Assembly (NCBI RefSeq): GCF_963664135.1 | Contig: NZ_OY760905.1 | Span: 3,312,736 to 3,376,735 of the forward strand | Direction: 5' to 3' | Source: an uncultured Acetobacterium sp. | GTDB lineage: Bacteria; Bacillota; Clostridia; Eubacteriales; Eubacteriaceae | DNA: 64,000 nucleotides | Shown here: in pieces, positions 27,045 to 34,956 of the stretch | Layout: the number at the start of each line of letters is the position of its first letter | How positions within the stretch are numbered: position 1 is the first letter of the stretch | Notes under the pieces: model-generated | The model's input: the letters and a program-made list of their open reading frames with translations, nothing else | Databases searched by the model: none | Told to the model about the DNA's origin: nothing | Translations under genes and position numbers: made by a program

Positions 27045-27050
27045 ATTAAG

Positions 27051-27971
27051 ATGAATGATATAGCAAAAGCCTTACTCAAAGAAGTAACCGGACTGGAAGA
27101 AATGCCAAAAGGAGCGTATAATATCCGCGAAAACAGTAAAAGTGTAGCGAGACAGTCCAGTGAGAACATTGAAATTGTGGGGAAAGAAGATAAATCTGGA
27201 ATTGATATAATTGTCAAACCGAATACAAAGTCCGAGCATGTTTTCATACCCGCATTGGTTTCCTGTGGAGGGGTAAAGGATCTTGTTTACAATGATTTCT
27301 TTGTTGGGGAGAATGCTGACATCACCATTATTGCCGGGTGCGGTGTCAGCACTGGTGATAGTTGCGATGGCTCCGAGCACAATGGGATTCATCGTTTTTT
27401 TCTGGGGAAAAATTCCCGCGTCCGTTATGTAGAAAAACACATTGGTGAAGGAACTGGAACCGGAAAACGGGTAATTGATCCCGTGACTGAAGTGGTACAG
27501 GAAGAAAACAGCTATATGGAAATGGAAACCACCCAGATCAAAGGGGTCGATTCCACCAGACGGTTTACCAAGGCCAAACTGAAAGACGGCGCAACCCTGG
27601 TCATCAAGGAAAAACTGATGACCCATGGTGATCAGTTTGCCGAATCCTCCTTTGAGGTGGACATGGATGGCGAAGATTCCAGCGTTAATCTTATTTCTCG
27701 TTCGGTAGCCAGAGACAACTCCCGACAAACTTTTATTTCTAAAATTAACGGGAACACTAAATGTATGGGTCACTCCGAATGTGATGCGATTATTATGGAT
27801 CATGGTGTAGTCCGGGCTATTCCTGAAATCACCGCTAACAGTCTGGATGCAACGTTGATTCACGAAGCTGCCATCGGCAAGATTGCCGGAGATCAGATGA
27901 TTAAGCTGATGACCCTTGGCTTAACCGAAGCGGAAGCGGAAGCAAGAATCATTGATGGATTTTTGAATTAA
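27051..27971 (+). CDS. sufB: SufB/SufD-like Fe-S scaffold protein
   Basis: A 306-residue SufBD-core protein with the beta-helix repeats typical of the family and the C-terminal region HSECDAIIMDHGVVRAIPE and LDATLIHEAAIGKIAGDQ, which carries the conserved Glu and His that bind the SufC interface and the nascent cluster. It is shorter than SufB of the full SUF operon (about 470) because the N-terminal domain is missing, as in the archaeal and clostridial minimal SufBC pair. No SufS, SufU or SufE gene is adjacent; an IscU-like gene lies at 33.4 kb. Confidence 0.85.
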   Translation: MNDIAKALLKEVTGLEEMPKGAYNIRENSKSVARQSSENIEIVGKEDKSGIDIIVKPNTKSEHVFIPALVSCGGVKDLVYNDFFVGENADITIIAGCGVSTGDSCDGSEHNGIHRFFLGKNSRVRYVEKHIGEGTGTGKRVIDPVTEVVQEENSYMEMETTQIKGVDSTRRFTKAKLKDGATLVIKEKLMTHGDQFAESSFEVDMDGEDSSVNLISRSVARDNSRQTFISKINGNTKCMGHSECDAIIMDHGVVRAIPEITANSLDATLIHEAAIGKIAGDQMIKLMTLGLTEAEAEARIIDGFLN

Positions 27972-28005
27972 CACAAAGTTTATTTAATTAGATAACCGAA
28001 ATGAT

Positions 28006-28045
28006 AGAAGCTGATTTCTTTGCTATAAGAAGTCAGCTTCTTTTG
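28006..28045 (+). terminator. Terminator of the sufCB operon
   Basis: A 15-bp stem with one mismatch (AGAAGCTGATTTCTT and AAGAAGTCAGCTTCT), 6-base loop, ending in TTTT. Confidence 0.85.
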
Positions 28046-28121
28046 ACGTGTATGGGGAGCGTTGGTATTTTAAGATTCCCAGAAAAAAAATTAAAACAGA
28101 GGAAATTGCAATTTAAGAAGG

Positions 28122-28178
28122 TTATTGACATATGCTATTTATGCAGTATAATAATTTATAAACAGCATATGTTATTAA
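28122..28178 (+). promoter_or_regulatory. Promoter framed by inverted TTATTGACATATGCT arms (site 1)
   Basis: Left arm TTATTGACATATGCT (28122-28136) holds the -35 TTGACA (28125-28130); TATAAT is at 28147-28152 (16-base spacer); right arm AGCATATGTTATTAA (28164-28178) is its inverted copy with two mismatches. The spacing and arm sequence repeat at 30877 and 37318. A dimer bound to both arms would cover the promoter, so a repressor is the likely reading. Confidence 0.8.
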
Positions 28179-28213
28179 CTGTATGCAAAAATATTTATGA
28201 AAAGAGAGCTGAA

Positions 28214-28738
28214 ATGAATATGGAAGATAATAAGAGTCAATTAGTCAATGATTATGCAGTCGAAAATTTTAAAAATGGCTTAAATTGTGCCGAAAGCGTA
28301 TACGATGCTTTGCTGCGTGCCGGGGTACTGGATGTTCCCAAGGAAACAGTCGCGATGTGTACCGGTTTTGGCGGTGGTATCGGTCTTTGCGGTGAAACTT
28401 GCGGTGCTTTATCAGCTGCCATTATGGCAAATAGTGCTGTTTATGGTAGAAAAGACCCCTGGCGTGTCGATGCTGAAGTTCGGGGACCGGAAGTCGGTCA
28501 AAAATACTATCGACGCTATAACAATCTGGTCAAAGAATTCTGCGAAGCCAATGGTTGCACAACCTGTCGCGACATCTGTGAGCTATTTGAAGATTGGAAT
28601 GGAAAAGACCGACGGGTGCACTGCATGAAAATGGTGGGAACAACGGCTCAATTAGCTTATAAGTATCTGCAAATCCCTCAAAATGAAGCTTTCGAAATGC
28701 CATATGGTGAAAAAATGAGTGATAACAAAAAGAAATAA
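28214..28738 (+). CDS. C_GCAxxG_C_C family redox protein (copy 1)
   Basis: A 174-residue protein of the C_GCAxxG_C_C family, named for its conserved cysteines: NCAESVYDALL, then GLCGETCGALSAAIM, and later TTCRDICELF and CMKMVG. The Cys set could hold an Fe-S cluster or disulfides; members are common in anaerobes without a known reaction. ATG 28214 has AAAGAGAG upstream; the open frame starts further back across the terminator and promoter, so the longer form is not real. It is the first gene behind operator site 1, and a paralogue lies at 30280. Confidence 0.78.
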   Translation: MNMEDNKSQLVNDYAVENFKNGLNCAESVYDALLRAGVLDVPKETVAMCTGFGGGIGLCGETCGALSAAIMANSAVYGRKDPWRVDAEVRGPEVGQKYYRRYNNLVKEFCEANGCTTCRDICELFEDWNGKDRRVHCMKMVGTTAQLAYKYLQIPQNEAFEMPYGEKMSDNKKK

Positions 28739-28789
28739 GTGGGGAGAAAAGGCAGCTTACTGTAAAAAACAAGCGTTACCCTGAACTCA

Positions 28790-28829
28790 GATTTCGAGTA
28801 ACAAAGCAGTGACGCCTTGTTACTCGAAA
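28790..28829. terminator. Bidirectional terminator
   Basis: ATTTCGAGTAACAAAGC and GCCTTGTTACTCGAAAT form a 17-bp stem with one mismatch between convergent genes. Confidence 0.8.
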
Positions 28830-28860
28830 TTCGTGAGATAAAAATATGAAGCTTTAATGA

Positions 28861-29235
28861 TCAGGCTTCCCAAAGTACAAAATAGACGCCATCATCTCGT
28901 TTTTGGCCCTTGCTTAGTTCAAGATGTCGCAAGACGGACATATCGGAGCTGATTTCGTCAGGACTTAAACTGAATTTCTCAATGCATTGCTGCATCGTCA
29001 CACCGCTATTGTCTTTTATAAATGAATACAGGTTCTTTTGCTGATCCGTTAAACCTTCGGTTCCGGTATATCCAGAACTTTTTCGGTCAAGCTTAGCACT
29101 GTGAACGGCACCGGGGTCACAGGTTTGGGTCACCTTATGTTTCCCCATGGCACAATCATCGCAAAAAGACTTGCCTTTTACTTCATAAACATCATCCTCT
29201 TCGAGACTGATTCCACAACTAAAACATGTTTTCAT
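28861..29235 (-). CDS. Zinc-ribbon protein with a C-terminal winged helix
   Basis: A 124-residue protein that I do not recognise as a named family. The N-terminus has two CxxC pairs, CFSCG and FCDDCA, resembling a LIM-type or rubredoxin-like zinc site. The C-terminal half (LTDQQKNLYSFIKDN ... SDMSVLRHLELSKGQ) reads as a winged helix, so DNA or RNA binding is plausible. The gene is alone, leftward, with AGGAGT before ATG 29235. Confidence 0.6.
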   Translation of the reverse strand: MKTCFSCGISLEEDDVYEVKGKSFCDDCAMGKHKVTQTCDPGAVHSAKLDRKSSGYTGTEGLTDQQKNLYSFIKDNSGVTMQQCIEKFSLSPDEISSDMSVLRHLELSKGQKRDDGVYFVLWEA

Positions 29236-29428
29236 AATGAATACTCCTGTCGTATCTTAATATTTAAAATTAGAAATTTTGCAAATAGCGTAAATAATTT
29301 CTATATCATACCATTAATATTTTTGTCTTTCCATAGCAATGATCAATTTTACTCGCAAAAAAATTAGAGATGATTATTGATATATACTTATTAAAGCACA
29401 GAATACTAAAAAATTGGAGGTTGAATTG

Positions 29429-30253
29429 ATGAAAATCGTTACTTTAGTTGAAAATACATCTATTTCGGAAAACTATAAAAATGAACATGGGTTATGTTTG
29501 TATATTGAAACAGAAAAACACAAATGTCTATTTGATTTGGGGGCCAGCGGTATTTTTGTAGAAAATGCCCAAAAGCTTGGAATTGATCTAGAAAAAGTTG
29601 ATTTAGTGGTGATCAGTCACGGTCATTATGATCATGGCGGAGGATTGGAAATATTTTTGGGGATCAATAAGAAGGCAAAGATCTATGTTAATCATAAAGC
29701 TTTTAATAAATTCTATTCAAATCGAGGTGAGGATCCAAAAGCTTATATTGGTTTAAATCAGAAATTGCTGCCAAATGAACGGTTTGTCTTTGTTGAAGAT
29801 CATTTGGTGATTGATGATGAGCTTGAGCTGTTTTCAAATGTACAAGGTGATAAATTTAGATCCACGGCCAATTTAGATCTTTTTATAGAGACGGATGGAG
29901 TGATGGTGGGGGATGATTTTGCCCATGAACAGAATTTAATCATACGTGAGGGAAATAAAACTGTTTTATTTGCCGGTTGTGCTCATAATGGCATTGCCAA
30001 TATTCTTGATCATTTAAACTTGGTTTATAAAGTAATTCCGGATGATGTGATTGGTGGCTTTCATTTATATAATCCTTCGCGCAAAAAGTCTGAAAACATT
30101 GTGTTAATCGAAAATATGGGTCATTATTTATTAAGCAGAGATACGACTTATTACACCTGCCATTGCACCGGCACGGAACCATATCAAATATTGCGCGGAT
30201 TGATGGGAGATCGGATTCAATACCTGTCAACCGGAATTAGATTAGAAATATGA
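29429..30253 (+). CDS. MBL-fold metallohydrolase
   Basis: A 274-residue metallo-beta-lactamase fold enzyme of the COG1237 type, related to archaeal 7,8-dihydropterin-6-methyl-4-(beta-D-ribofuranosyl)-aminobenzene 5'-phosphate synthase. Metal ligands are in SHGHYDHGGG near residue 62 (HxHxDH), LFAGCAHNGI and CHCTGTEPY. GGAGG at 29416-29420 precedes ATG 29429. The substrate in bacteria is unknown; Cys residues beside the metal site might be redox relevant. Its stop overlaps the downstream region encoding a C_GCAxxG_C_C protein. Confidence 0.78.
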   Translation: MKIVTLVENTSISENYKNEHGLCLYIETEKHKCLFDLGASGIFVENAQKLGIDLEKVDLVVISHGHYDHGGGLEIFLGINKKAKIYVNHKAFNKFYSNRGEDPKAYIGLNQKLLPNERFVFVEDHLVIDDELELFSNVQGDKFRSTANLDLFIETDGVMVGDDFAHEQNLIIREGNKTVLFAGCAHNGIANILDHLNLVYKVIPDDVIGGFHLYNPSRKKSENIVLIENMGHYLLSRDTTYYTCHCTGTEPYQILRGLMGDRIQYLSTGIRLEI

Positions 30254-30279
30254 ATTTATTCAGGGAAGGTGGCTTAATA

Positions 30280-30801
30280 ATGGAGATTGGATTAAAAGAC
30301 AAAGGAAAACAGACGAAGAAAGACAGCTTATCTGTTGGTAATGGTATAAGCAAGAAGCATTCAGAGACTGCAATGAATTTGTTTAAAAAAGGCTATAATT
30401 GTTCTCAGTCAGTTTTTCTGGCTTTCTGCGATGAGTGTGACTTGGACTTTGAAACCGCTGCCCGGTTAAGCTCATCTTTTGGTGCCGGAATGGGAAGATT
30501 GCGTGAGGTTTGCGGTGCAGTAACCGGAATGTTTATGGTCGCAGGAGTTCTTTACGGCTACACTGATCCCGAAGATCAAGCTGCGAAAACAGCGCATTAT
30601 CAACGCATTCAAACGCTTGCAAATCAATTTGAAGAAAAGAACCATTCCATTATTTGCAGGGATCTTCTGGGGCTTGATAAAGGTAAGAATAGCCCTGTTC
30701 CAGAGATGCGTACTCCAGAATATTATCAGAATCGGCCATGCGAAGCCCTGGTGGGGATGGCGGCAGAGATTATGGAAAAATATATCGTCGAACAAGAATA
30801 G
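30280..30801 (+). CDS. C_GCAxxG_C_C family redox protein (copy 2)
   Basis: A 173-residue paralogue of the protein at 28214. The conserved pattern is NCSQSVFLAFCDEC, then REVCGAVTGMFMVAG and SIICRDLLG, with a C-terminal PCEALVGMAAE. An in-frame ATG at 30250 overlaps the MBL gene stop by four bases, but AAGGTGG at 30266-30272 points to ATG 30280. It is probably co-transcribed with the MBL gene. Operator site 2 lies 76 bases after its stop. Confidence 0.78.
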   Translation: MEIGLKDKGKQTKKDSLSVGNGISKKHSETAMNLFKKGYNCSQSVFLAFCDECDLDFETAARLSSSFGAGMGRLREVCGAVTGMFMVAGVLYGYTDPEDQAAKTAHYQRIQTLANQFEEKNHSIICRDLLGLDKGKNSPVPEMRTPEYYQNRPCEALVGMAAEIMEKYIVEQE

Positions 30802-30876
30802 TGATAATTGTATGATGCCAGCAGGAAGCATTTCTAGATATGGAAGCATGAAAGAGGATCAGTTAAATTCAAATAG

Positions 30877-30935
30877 TTATTGACATATGTTTTTATAGAA
30901 GTATAATAGTAAGTGTTAAAGACATATGTCAATAA
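30877..30935 (+). promoter_or_regulatory. Promoter framed by inverted TTATTGACATATGT arms (site 2)
   Basis: Left arm TTATTGACATATGT (30877-30890) includes -35 TTGACA (30880-30885). TATAAT is at 30902-30907 (16-base spacer). The right arm ACATATGTCAATAA (30922-30935) is a perfect inverted copy. The first gene downstream is the NifX-like protein at 30953. Confidence 0.85.
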
Positions 30936-30952
30936 TGAATAAGGAGAATTTA

Positions 30953-31321
30953 ATGAAAATAGCAATACCCGCAGATGAAAAAGTTCTGGCCAGCGAAGTG
31001 TGTATGTCTTTTGGACGGGCACCGTATTTTTATATTTATGAGACCACAACAAAAATGGGCGACTTCATCAATAATGAAGCGGCAACCAGCCCCGGTGGTG
31101 CCGGTGTCAAAGCAGCTCAGATCGTAGTCGATAATCATGCAGATATCTTAATTACGCCACGATGTGGGGAAAATGCAGCAGAAGTTTTCAAAGTAACGAA
31201 ACTGCAAATTTACAAAAGTACGGTTGGTTCCATTCAAGATAATATTAATGCTTATATGGATAAGAAATTAGCTGTTCTCGATAAGTTTCATGCAGGATTT
31301 CATGGGGTTGGAGGAAACTAA
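30953..31321 (+). CDS. NifX/ORP-like cofactor-binding protein
   Basis: A 122-residue member of the dinitrogenase iron-molybdenum cofactor family (NifX, NafY, ORP). Signatures are IAIPADE, SFGRAPYFYIYE, NNEAATSPGGAGVKAAQ and ADILITPRCGENA. Family members carry Mo-, Fe- or Cu-S clusters between proteins. There are no nitrogenase genes nearby; the ATPases and Mrp that follow point instead to an orange-protein-like system. AAGGAG at 30941 precedes ATG 30953. First gene behind operator site 2. Confidence 0.85.
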   Translation: MKIAIPADEKVLASEVCMSFGRAPYFYIYETTTKMGDFINNEAATSPGGAGVKAAQIVVDNHADILITPRCGENAAEVFKVTKLQIYKSTVGSIQDNINAYMDKKLAVLDKFHAGFHGVGGN

Positions 31322-31324
31322 ATT

Positions 31325-31627
31325 ATGAAAGTTCATTTGATCAATGGGGTATCCCAGGGCACATTGGGTATTATTTCCCGAAAAATTGGCGATAAAAAAA
31401 TTGTTGAACGGATTCACCAAAATGAGTTTACCGCAGTTGGATTATGTCAGGGCGATATTGTCAGAATGCTGGTTGCCAGTGACATCGCGGAAAAGACATC
31501 AGATGTTGTCGTGACGGAAGTATCTGGGGTATGTCCTCAGCATATTATTTGCCTGGCGATTCTTGGTGATGTAACATCTGTAGAAGCATCTCTGGCAGCT
31601 ATAGAAAGTAGGTTGATGATCAAGTGA
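31325..31627 (+). CDS. BMC-like small protein (EutS/PduU-type)
   Basis: A 100-residue protein that resembles a circularly permuted bacterial microcompartment domain: HLINGVSQGTLGIISRKIG, then TAVGLCQGDIVRMLVASDIAEKTSDVVV, and the end GDVTSVEASLAAIESRL, the last typical of EutS/PduU. It starts three bases after the NifX-like gene and overlaps the next gene by four, so it belongs to the operon. No other microcompartment shell or enzyme genes are visible in the window. The match is by eye and moderate. Confidence 0.6.
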   Translation: MKVHLINGVSQGTLGIISRKIGDKKIVERIHQNEFTAVGLCQGDIVRMLVASDIAEKTSDVVVTEVSGVCPQHIICLAILGDVTSVEASLAAIESRLMIK

Positions 31628-32478
31628 AATTAGCAGTACTCAGCGGAAAAGGGGGGACCGGAAAAACTCTGGTATCCGTTAATCTGGCAGCAGTAGCCAA
31701 AGATTCCGTTTATGTTGATTGTGATGTTGAAGAACCAAACGGTCATTTGTTTTTTAAACCAACCGGGATAGAAATTGAAAAGGTAGCCATTAAGATTCCT
31801 GTTGTTGACGAAGATCTTTGCCTGGGCTGCCGAAAATGTGTCGACTTTTGTAAATTCAACGCCCTCGCCGCCATTGTCAACAAATTACTTGTTTTTGATG
31901 ATATTTGTCACTCATGCGGGGGTTGTATCATGCTTTGTCCAAGCAAAGCTTTGACCGAAAAGGACAAGGTCATTGGAGAAATAAAAACAGGTATTTCCGA
32001 AGAGGTCAAGGTGATTTCCGGCATTTTAAATACCGGCGAAGCATCGGGAATACCGATTATCAAAGAGCTGATAAAAAAAACATCCGCTGAAAAAAGAATG
32101 ACATTGATTGACTGTCCTCCAGGCAGTGCCTGCATTGTAATGGAAAGTATTCAAGATGCGGATTATTGTATCCTGGTGGCAGAACCGACGGTTTTTGGCC
32201 TGCATAATCTCCAGTTGGTTTGGGAACTCGTGAAACTTTTTAATAAACCGCATGGTGTCGTTATCAATAAATGTATGGAAAATGAAAATCTGATTGAAAC
32301 GTTTTGTATTGAAAATAAAATTAACATCTTAACTAAAATTCCTTTTGAAAGTGAACTGGGAATGATTAATTCTGATGGTGAGATTGTGTCAAAAAGCGAA
32401 AAATACCATGGACTATTTTCTGAGTTGCTTCAAACCGTCGTTAGGGAGGTAGAACATGAAACAATTACTTATTCTTAG
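31624..32478 (+). CDS. MinD/Mrp-type ATPase with inserted ferredoxin domain (first of two)
   Basis: A 284-residue P-loop ATPase: deviant Walker A SGKGGTGKT (residues about 7-15), switch region CDVEEPNGHLF and DCPPGSACIV. Between them, near residues 64-105, sits a 2x[4Fe-4S] ferredoxin-like insert, CLGCRKCVDFCKF and CHSCGGCIMLCP. This is the architecture of the paired ATPases in the Desulfovibrio orange protein system and of some CooC/NifH-like maturation ATPases. A GTG start overlaps the BMC-like gene by four bases. It probably hydrolyses ATP while moving a metal cluster. Confidence 0.88.
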   Translation: MKLAVLSGKGGTGKTLVSVNLAAVAKDSVYVDCDVEEPNGHLFFKPTGIEIEKVAIKIPVVDEDLCLGCRKCVDFCKFNALAAIVNKLLVFDDICHSCGGCIMLCPSKALTEKDKVIGEIKTGISEEVKVISGILNTGEASGIPIIKELIKKTSAEKRMTLIDCPPGSACIVMESIQDADYCILVAEPTVFGLHNLQLVWELVKLFNKPHGVVINKCMENENLIETFCIENKINILTKIPFESELGMINSDGEIVSKSEKYHGLFSELLQTVVREVEHETITYS

Positions 32479-33334
32479 CGGAAAGGGTGGAACCGGAAAA
32501 ACAACCTTGGCTAGTGCCTTTATCAAGCTATCTCAAGCAAAAGTTTATGCTGATTGTGATGTGGATGCTCCCAATTTGCACCTGGCTTTAAAGCAATCGG
32601 TTCAGCCCCAGGTAAAAGACTTTTTTGGGATGCCAAAGGCAGAAATCAATAGTACACTGTGTGCAAAATGTGATCGTTGCATCGAAAATTGTCGCTTTGA
32701 TGCCATATCAGTGAATGAAGAAGGTTACCGAGTTAATCCTTTTGCATGTGAAGGCTGCGGCGTTTGTGAAATGCTCTGTCCGGTACGGGCAATCAGCTTA
32801 AAACCGGATATTGCTGGGGAGCTGATGCTTTATGACAATCAGGACAGTCTGTTTTCCACTGCACAGCTCAAAATGGGCAGTGGCACATCCGGGATGCTGG
32901 TCACCGAAGTTAAAAAGCAAATGAAATCGGTTGATGTTGGTGCTGATTTGGCCATTATTGACGGATCACCGGGAATCGGTTGCCCAGTAATTGCATCGAT
33001 CAGTGGGGTGGATATGGTGCTGATTGTTGCAGAACCATCGGTTTCTGGAATTAGCGATATGGAGCGCATCATTAAAACAGCCCAGACTTTTCATACAAAA
33101 ACGGTTGTTTGTGTGAATAAATACGATACAAACCTAAAAAAAACCGATGTGATTGTTGATTATTGTAAAGATCATCTGATCCCCTATATGGGAAATATTC
33201 CTTATGATGAAAATGCTGTAAAAGCTATCAATAAGGGACTGACCATTGTGGATATCTTCTGTGACGCCGGTTGTTCGGCGCAGGACGTATTCAACAATAC
33301 TTTGGAGGTATTGTTTAAAAATAAGGATTTATAA
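32456..33334 (+). CDS. MinD/Mrp-type ATPase with inserted ferredoxin domain (second of two)
   Basis: A 292-residue partner of the preceding ATPase with the same plan: SGKGGTGKTT, CDVDAPNLHLAL, ferredoxin insert CAKCDRCIENCRF and CEGCGVCEMLCP, and IDGSPGIGCPV. It overlaps the first by 23 bases and has GGGAGG upstream of ATG 32456. Tandem pairs of such ATPases in anaerobes are usually transcribed with NifX-like proteins, and the two may form a heterodimer. Confidence 0.88.
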   Translation: MKQLLILSGKGGTGKTTLASAFIKLSQAKVYADCDVDAPNLHLALKQSVQPQVKDFFGMPKAEINSTLCAKCDRCIENCRFDAISVNEEGYRVNPFACEGCGVCEMLCPVRAISLKPDIAGELMLYDNQDSLFSTAQLKMGSGTSGMLVTEVKKQMKSVDVGADLAIIDGSPGIGCPVIASISGVDMVLIVAEPSVSGISDMERIIKTAQTFHTKTVVCVNKYDTNLKKTDVIVDYCKDHLIPYMGNIPYDENAVKAINKGLTIVDIFCDAGCSAQDVFNNTLEVLFKNKDL

Positions 33335-33392
33335 CCACAAAAATGGCGTAGGCATCTCATGGATTTAGAAAAATGAGTAAGGAGGTAAGGTT

Positions 33393-33860
33393 ATATATTC
33401 GGATAAAGTAATCGAACACTTCAAAAATCCACAAAATGCTCATGGTATGATGAACGCCGATGCTCAAAGTACCGTCGGAGATCCTTCATGTGGAGATTCG
33501 TTGAAGTTATTTATAAAAGTAAAGGATAATCGCATTAAAGAAATCAGTTATCTTGTTTTTGGTTGTTGCGGATCGATTGCCACATCAAGCATGACAACGG
33601 TTTTGGCTAAGGGTAAAACACTCAAAGAGGCATTAAAGATTACAGAAGAGGATGTCATTGAAGCTTTAGATGGCTTGCCAGAAGAAAAAAAGCATTGTTC
33701 TAATTTGGGAGTCAGTGCTCTAAAAATGGCGATTCAGGACTACCAGGACAGACAGACAAAATCAAAAGTTCAAAGAATCCAAATCGATCTATCGAAATGC
33801 TATACAACTTCTAAAGATAAAATAGTAAATTATATGATGTATCGATTGTACAAAAGATGA
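33393..33860 (+). CDS. IscU/NifU-N-like Fe-S scaffold, probable ATA start
   Basis: A 155-residue scaffold of the IscU family. The three ligand cysteines are in DPSCGDSL (Cys33), FGCCGS (Cys58/59) and HCSNLG (Cys102). Family members begin MYS(D/E)KV.(D/E)HF.NP; the same sequence YSDKVIEHFKNPQN is found in frame here, but the preceding codon is ATA (33393-33395) with GGAGG (33381-33385) seven bases upstream. The first in-frame ATG is at 33447 and would remove the conserved N-terminus. A sequencing error is possible. It belongs to the ATPase/NifX operon and would supply clusters. Confidence 0.8.
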   Translation: MYSDKVIEHFKNPQNAHGMMNADAQSTVGDPSCGDSLKLFIKVKDNRIKEISYLVFGCCGSIATSSMTTVLAKGKTLKEALKITEEDVIEALDGLPEEKKHCSNLGVSALKMAIQDYQDRQTKSKVQRIQIDLSKCYTTSKDKIVNYMMYRLYKR

Positions 33861-33925
33861 TTTTATGATCGCCAGTTTGACAATAAACTGGTGTTTGATC
33901 AAGATAATATGGTGAGGCTGATGAG

Positions 33926-34345
33926 ATGAAACATGAAACAATTGGGGTCGTAATGGAGATAAGGGGAACCTTGGCTTTGGTAAAACCGATGTCACATTTA
34001 AATTGTGACAGTGGTCATTGTTGCCAAGGTGACGGTGTAGAGAAAGTAGTACTTGAAATGAATAACGAAACAAATGCCAGAGTGGGAGACAAGGTTATTT
34101 TTGAAGCAAAAGAAGTAGGAATGATGACAGTCGCTTTTATGCTGTTTTTGATGCCGCTGATTTTGGCATTTTTGGGAGCAGGCGCAGGCTATTATTTATC
34201 AGGAATATTTGAAATGAATTCAAATTTATTGGTTATATCCGGGGGAATACTATTTTTCGTTATTTCATTGCTTATTGTTAAGGTATTCGATCGATATATA
34301 TCAACAAATACAAGCTTAAGACCAGTTATCACAAAAATAATTTAA
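33926..34345 (+). CDS. RseC/SoxR-reducing family membrane protein
   Basis: A 139-residue protein with a cysteine-bearing soluble N-terminus (LNCDSGHCCQG near residues 27-36) followed by two hydrophobic helices (about 67-90 and 97-118), the plan of RseC and of the SoxR-reducing system. RseC-like proteins act with Rnf-type complexes to keep Fe-S or thiol targets reduced. The ribosome site GGTGAGG precedes ATG 33926. In this cluster it may pass electrons from the membrane to the assembly proteins. Confidence 0.72.
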   Translation: MKHETIGVVMEIRGTLALVKPMSHLNCDSGHCCQGDGVEKVVLEMNNETNARVGDKVIFEAKEVGMMTVAFMLFLMPLILAFLGAGAGYYLSGIFEMNSNLLVISGGILFFVISLLIVKVFDRYISTNTSLRPVITKII

Positions 34346-34399
34346 TAGTCAACAACGCTAAATGGTGTTCTGTATTAATGGATTAAAAGGAGTTTGACA

Positions 34400-34891
34400 A
34401 TGGATAAAGTTAAAGGCAATATGAAGTCTTGTTTAAACCCAGTAGCTAAAGTGCTGGTATCATGTCGGGGTCTAGATGGTGAGAATAATGTTCTGGCCGT
34501 TGGATATTGTGGAAATTGCAGTTATGATCCGCCCATGGTTATGGTTGGGATTGTTCCATCTCGGTATTCATACCATATGATAAAAGAATCAGGGGTTTTT
34601 GTTGTCAATCTTGTGGATGAAAACTACAAAGAAACATTCAACTACCTAGGAACGCACAGTAAACGAGATGAAGATAAATTGGCGATTATGAAAGTAAACC
34701 TTGAAGAAGCTAAAATAGTCAATGCACCGATTTTACCGGATTGTCCGGTAAATATTGAATGTACGGTGGTTGATTCGATTGTAACCGGATCACATGAAAT
34801 GTTTATTGGAAAGATTGAATATGTGCATGGAGACAAAAAACTTGTAAATACTGATGGGACGATTGATTTTTCACAGATCAATTTTCTCTGA
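34400..34891 (+). CDS. Flavin reductase-like (FMN-binding split barrel) protein
   Basis: A 163-residue member of the DIM6/NTAB flavin reductase family: CRGLDGENNVLAVGYCGN, PPMVMVGIVPSRYSYHMIKESG and NLVDENYKETFNYLGT are the FMN-binding landmarks, ending with a conserved barrel strand before HEMFIGKIEYVHGD. ATG 34400 has AAAAGGAG seven bases upstream. It carries three Cys residues near the N-terminus, not typical. It probably reduces an Fe-S or metal substrate or serves as a redox partner of the RseC-like protein. Confidence 0.75.
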   Translation: MDKVKGNMKSCLNPVAKVLVSCRGLDGENNVLAVGYCGNCSYDPPMVMVGIVPSRYSYHMIKESGVFVVNLVDENYKETFNYLGTHSKRDEDKLAIMKVNLEEAKIVNAPILPDCPVNIECTVVDSIVTGSHEMFIGKIEYVHGDKKLVNTDGTIDFSQINFL

Positions 34892-34956
34892 TGATTTAGT
34901 ATAATTGACAGCGAATGTAGTTAACAAAAATTAAAATAATAAGAGGAGAATTTTGC

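Noticed and set aside
27072..27863. A 263-codon minus-strand frame inside the SufB-like gene
   Set aside because: The plus-strand gene has clear SufB motifs; the minus frame shows no family features.
28122..28178. CRISPR or transposon end repeat for the TTGACATATG motif
   Set aside because: Only a few copies occur, each flanking a -10 box with the same spacing. There are no spacers of constant size, no target-site duplications and no transposase.
30953..31321. Nitrogenase cofactor function for the NifX-like proteins
   Set aside because: No nifHDK, nifE/N or nifB genes are in the window; the paired ATPases and Mrp fusion are the hallmarks of the ORP type instead.
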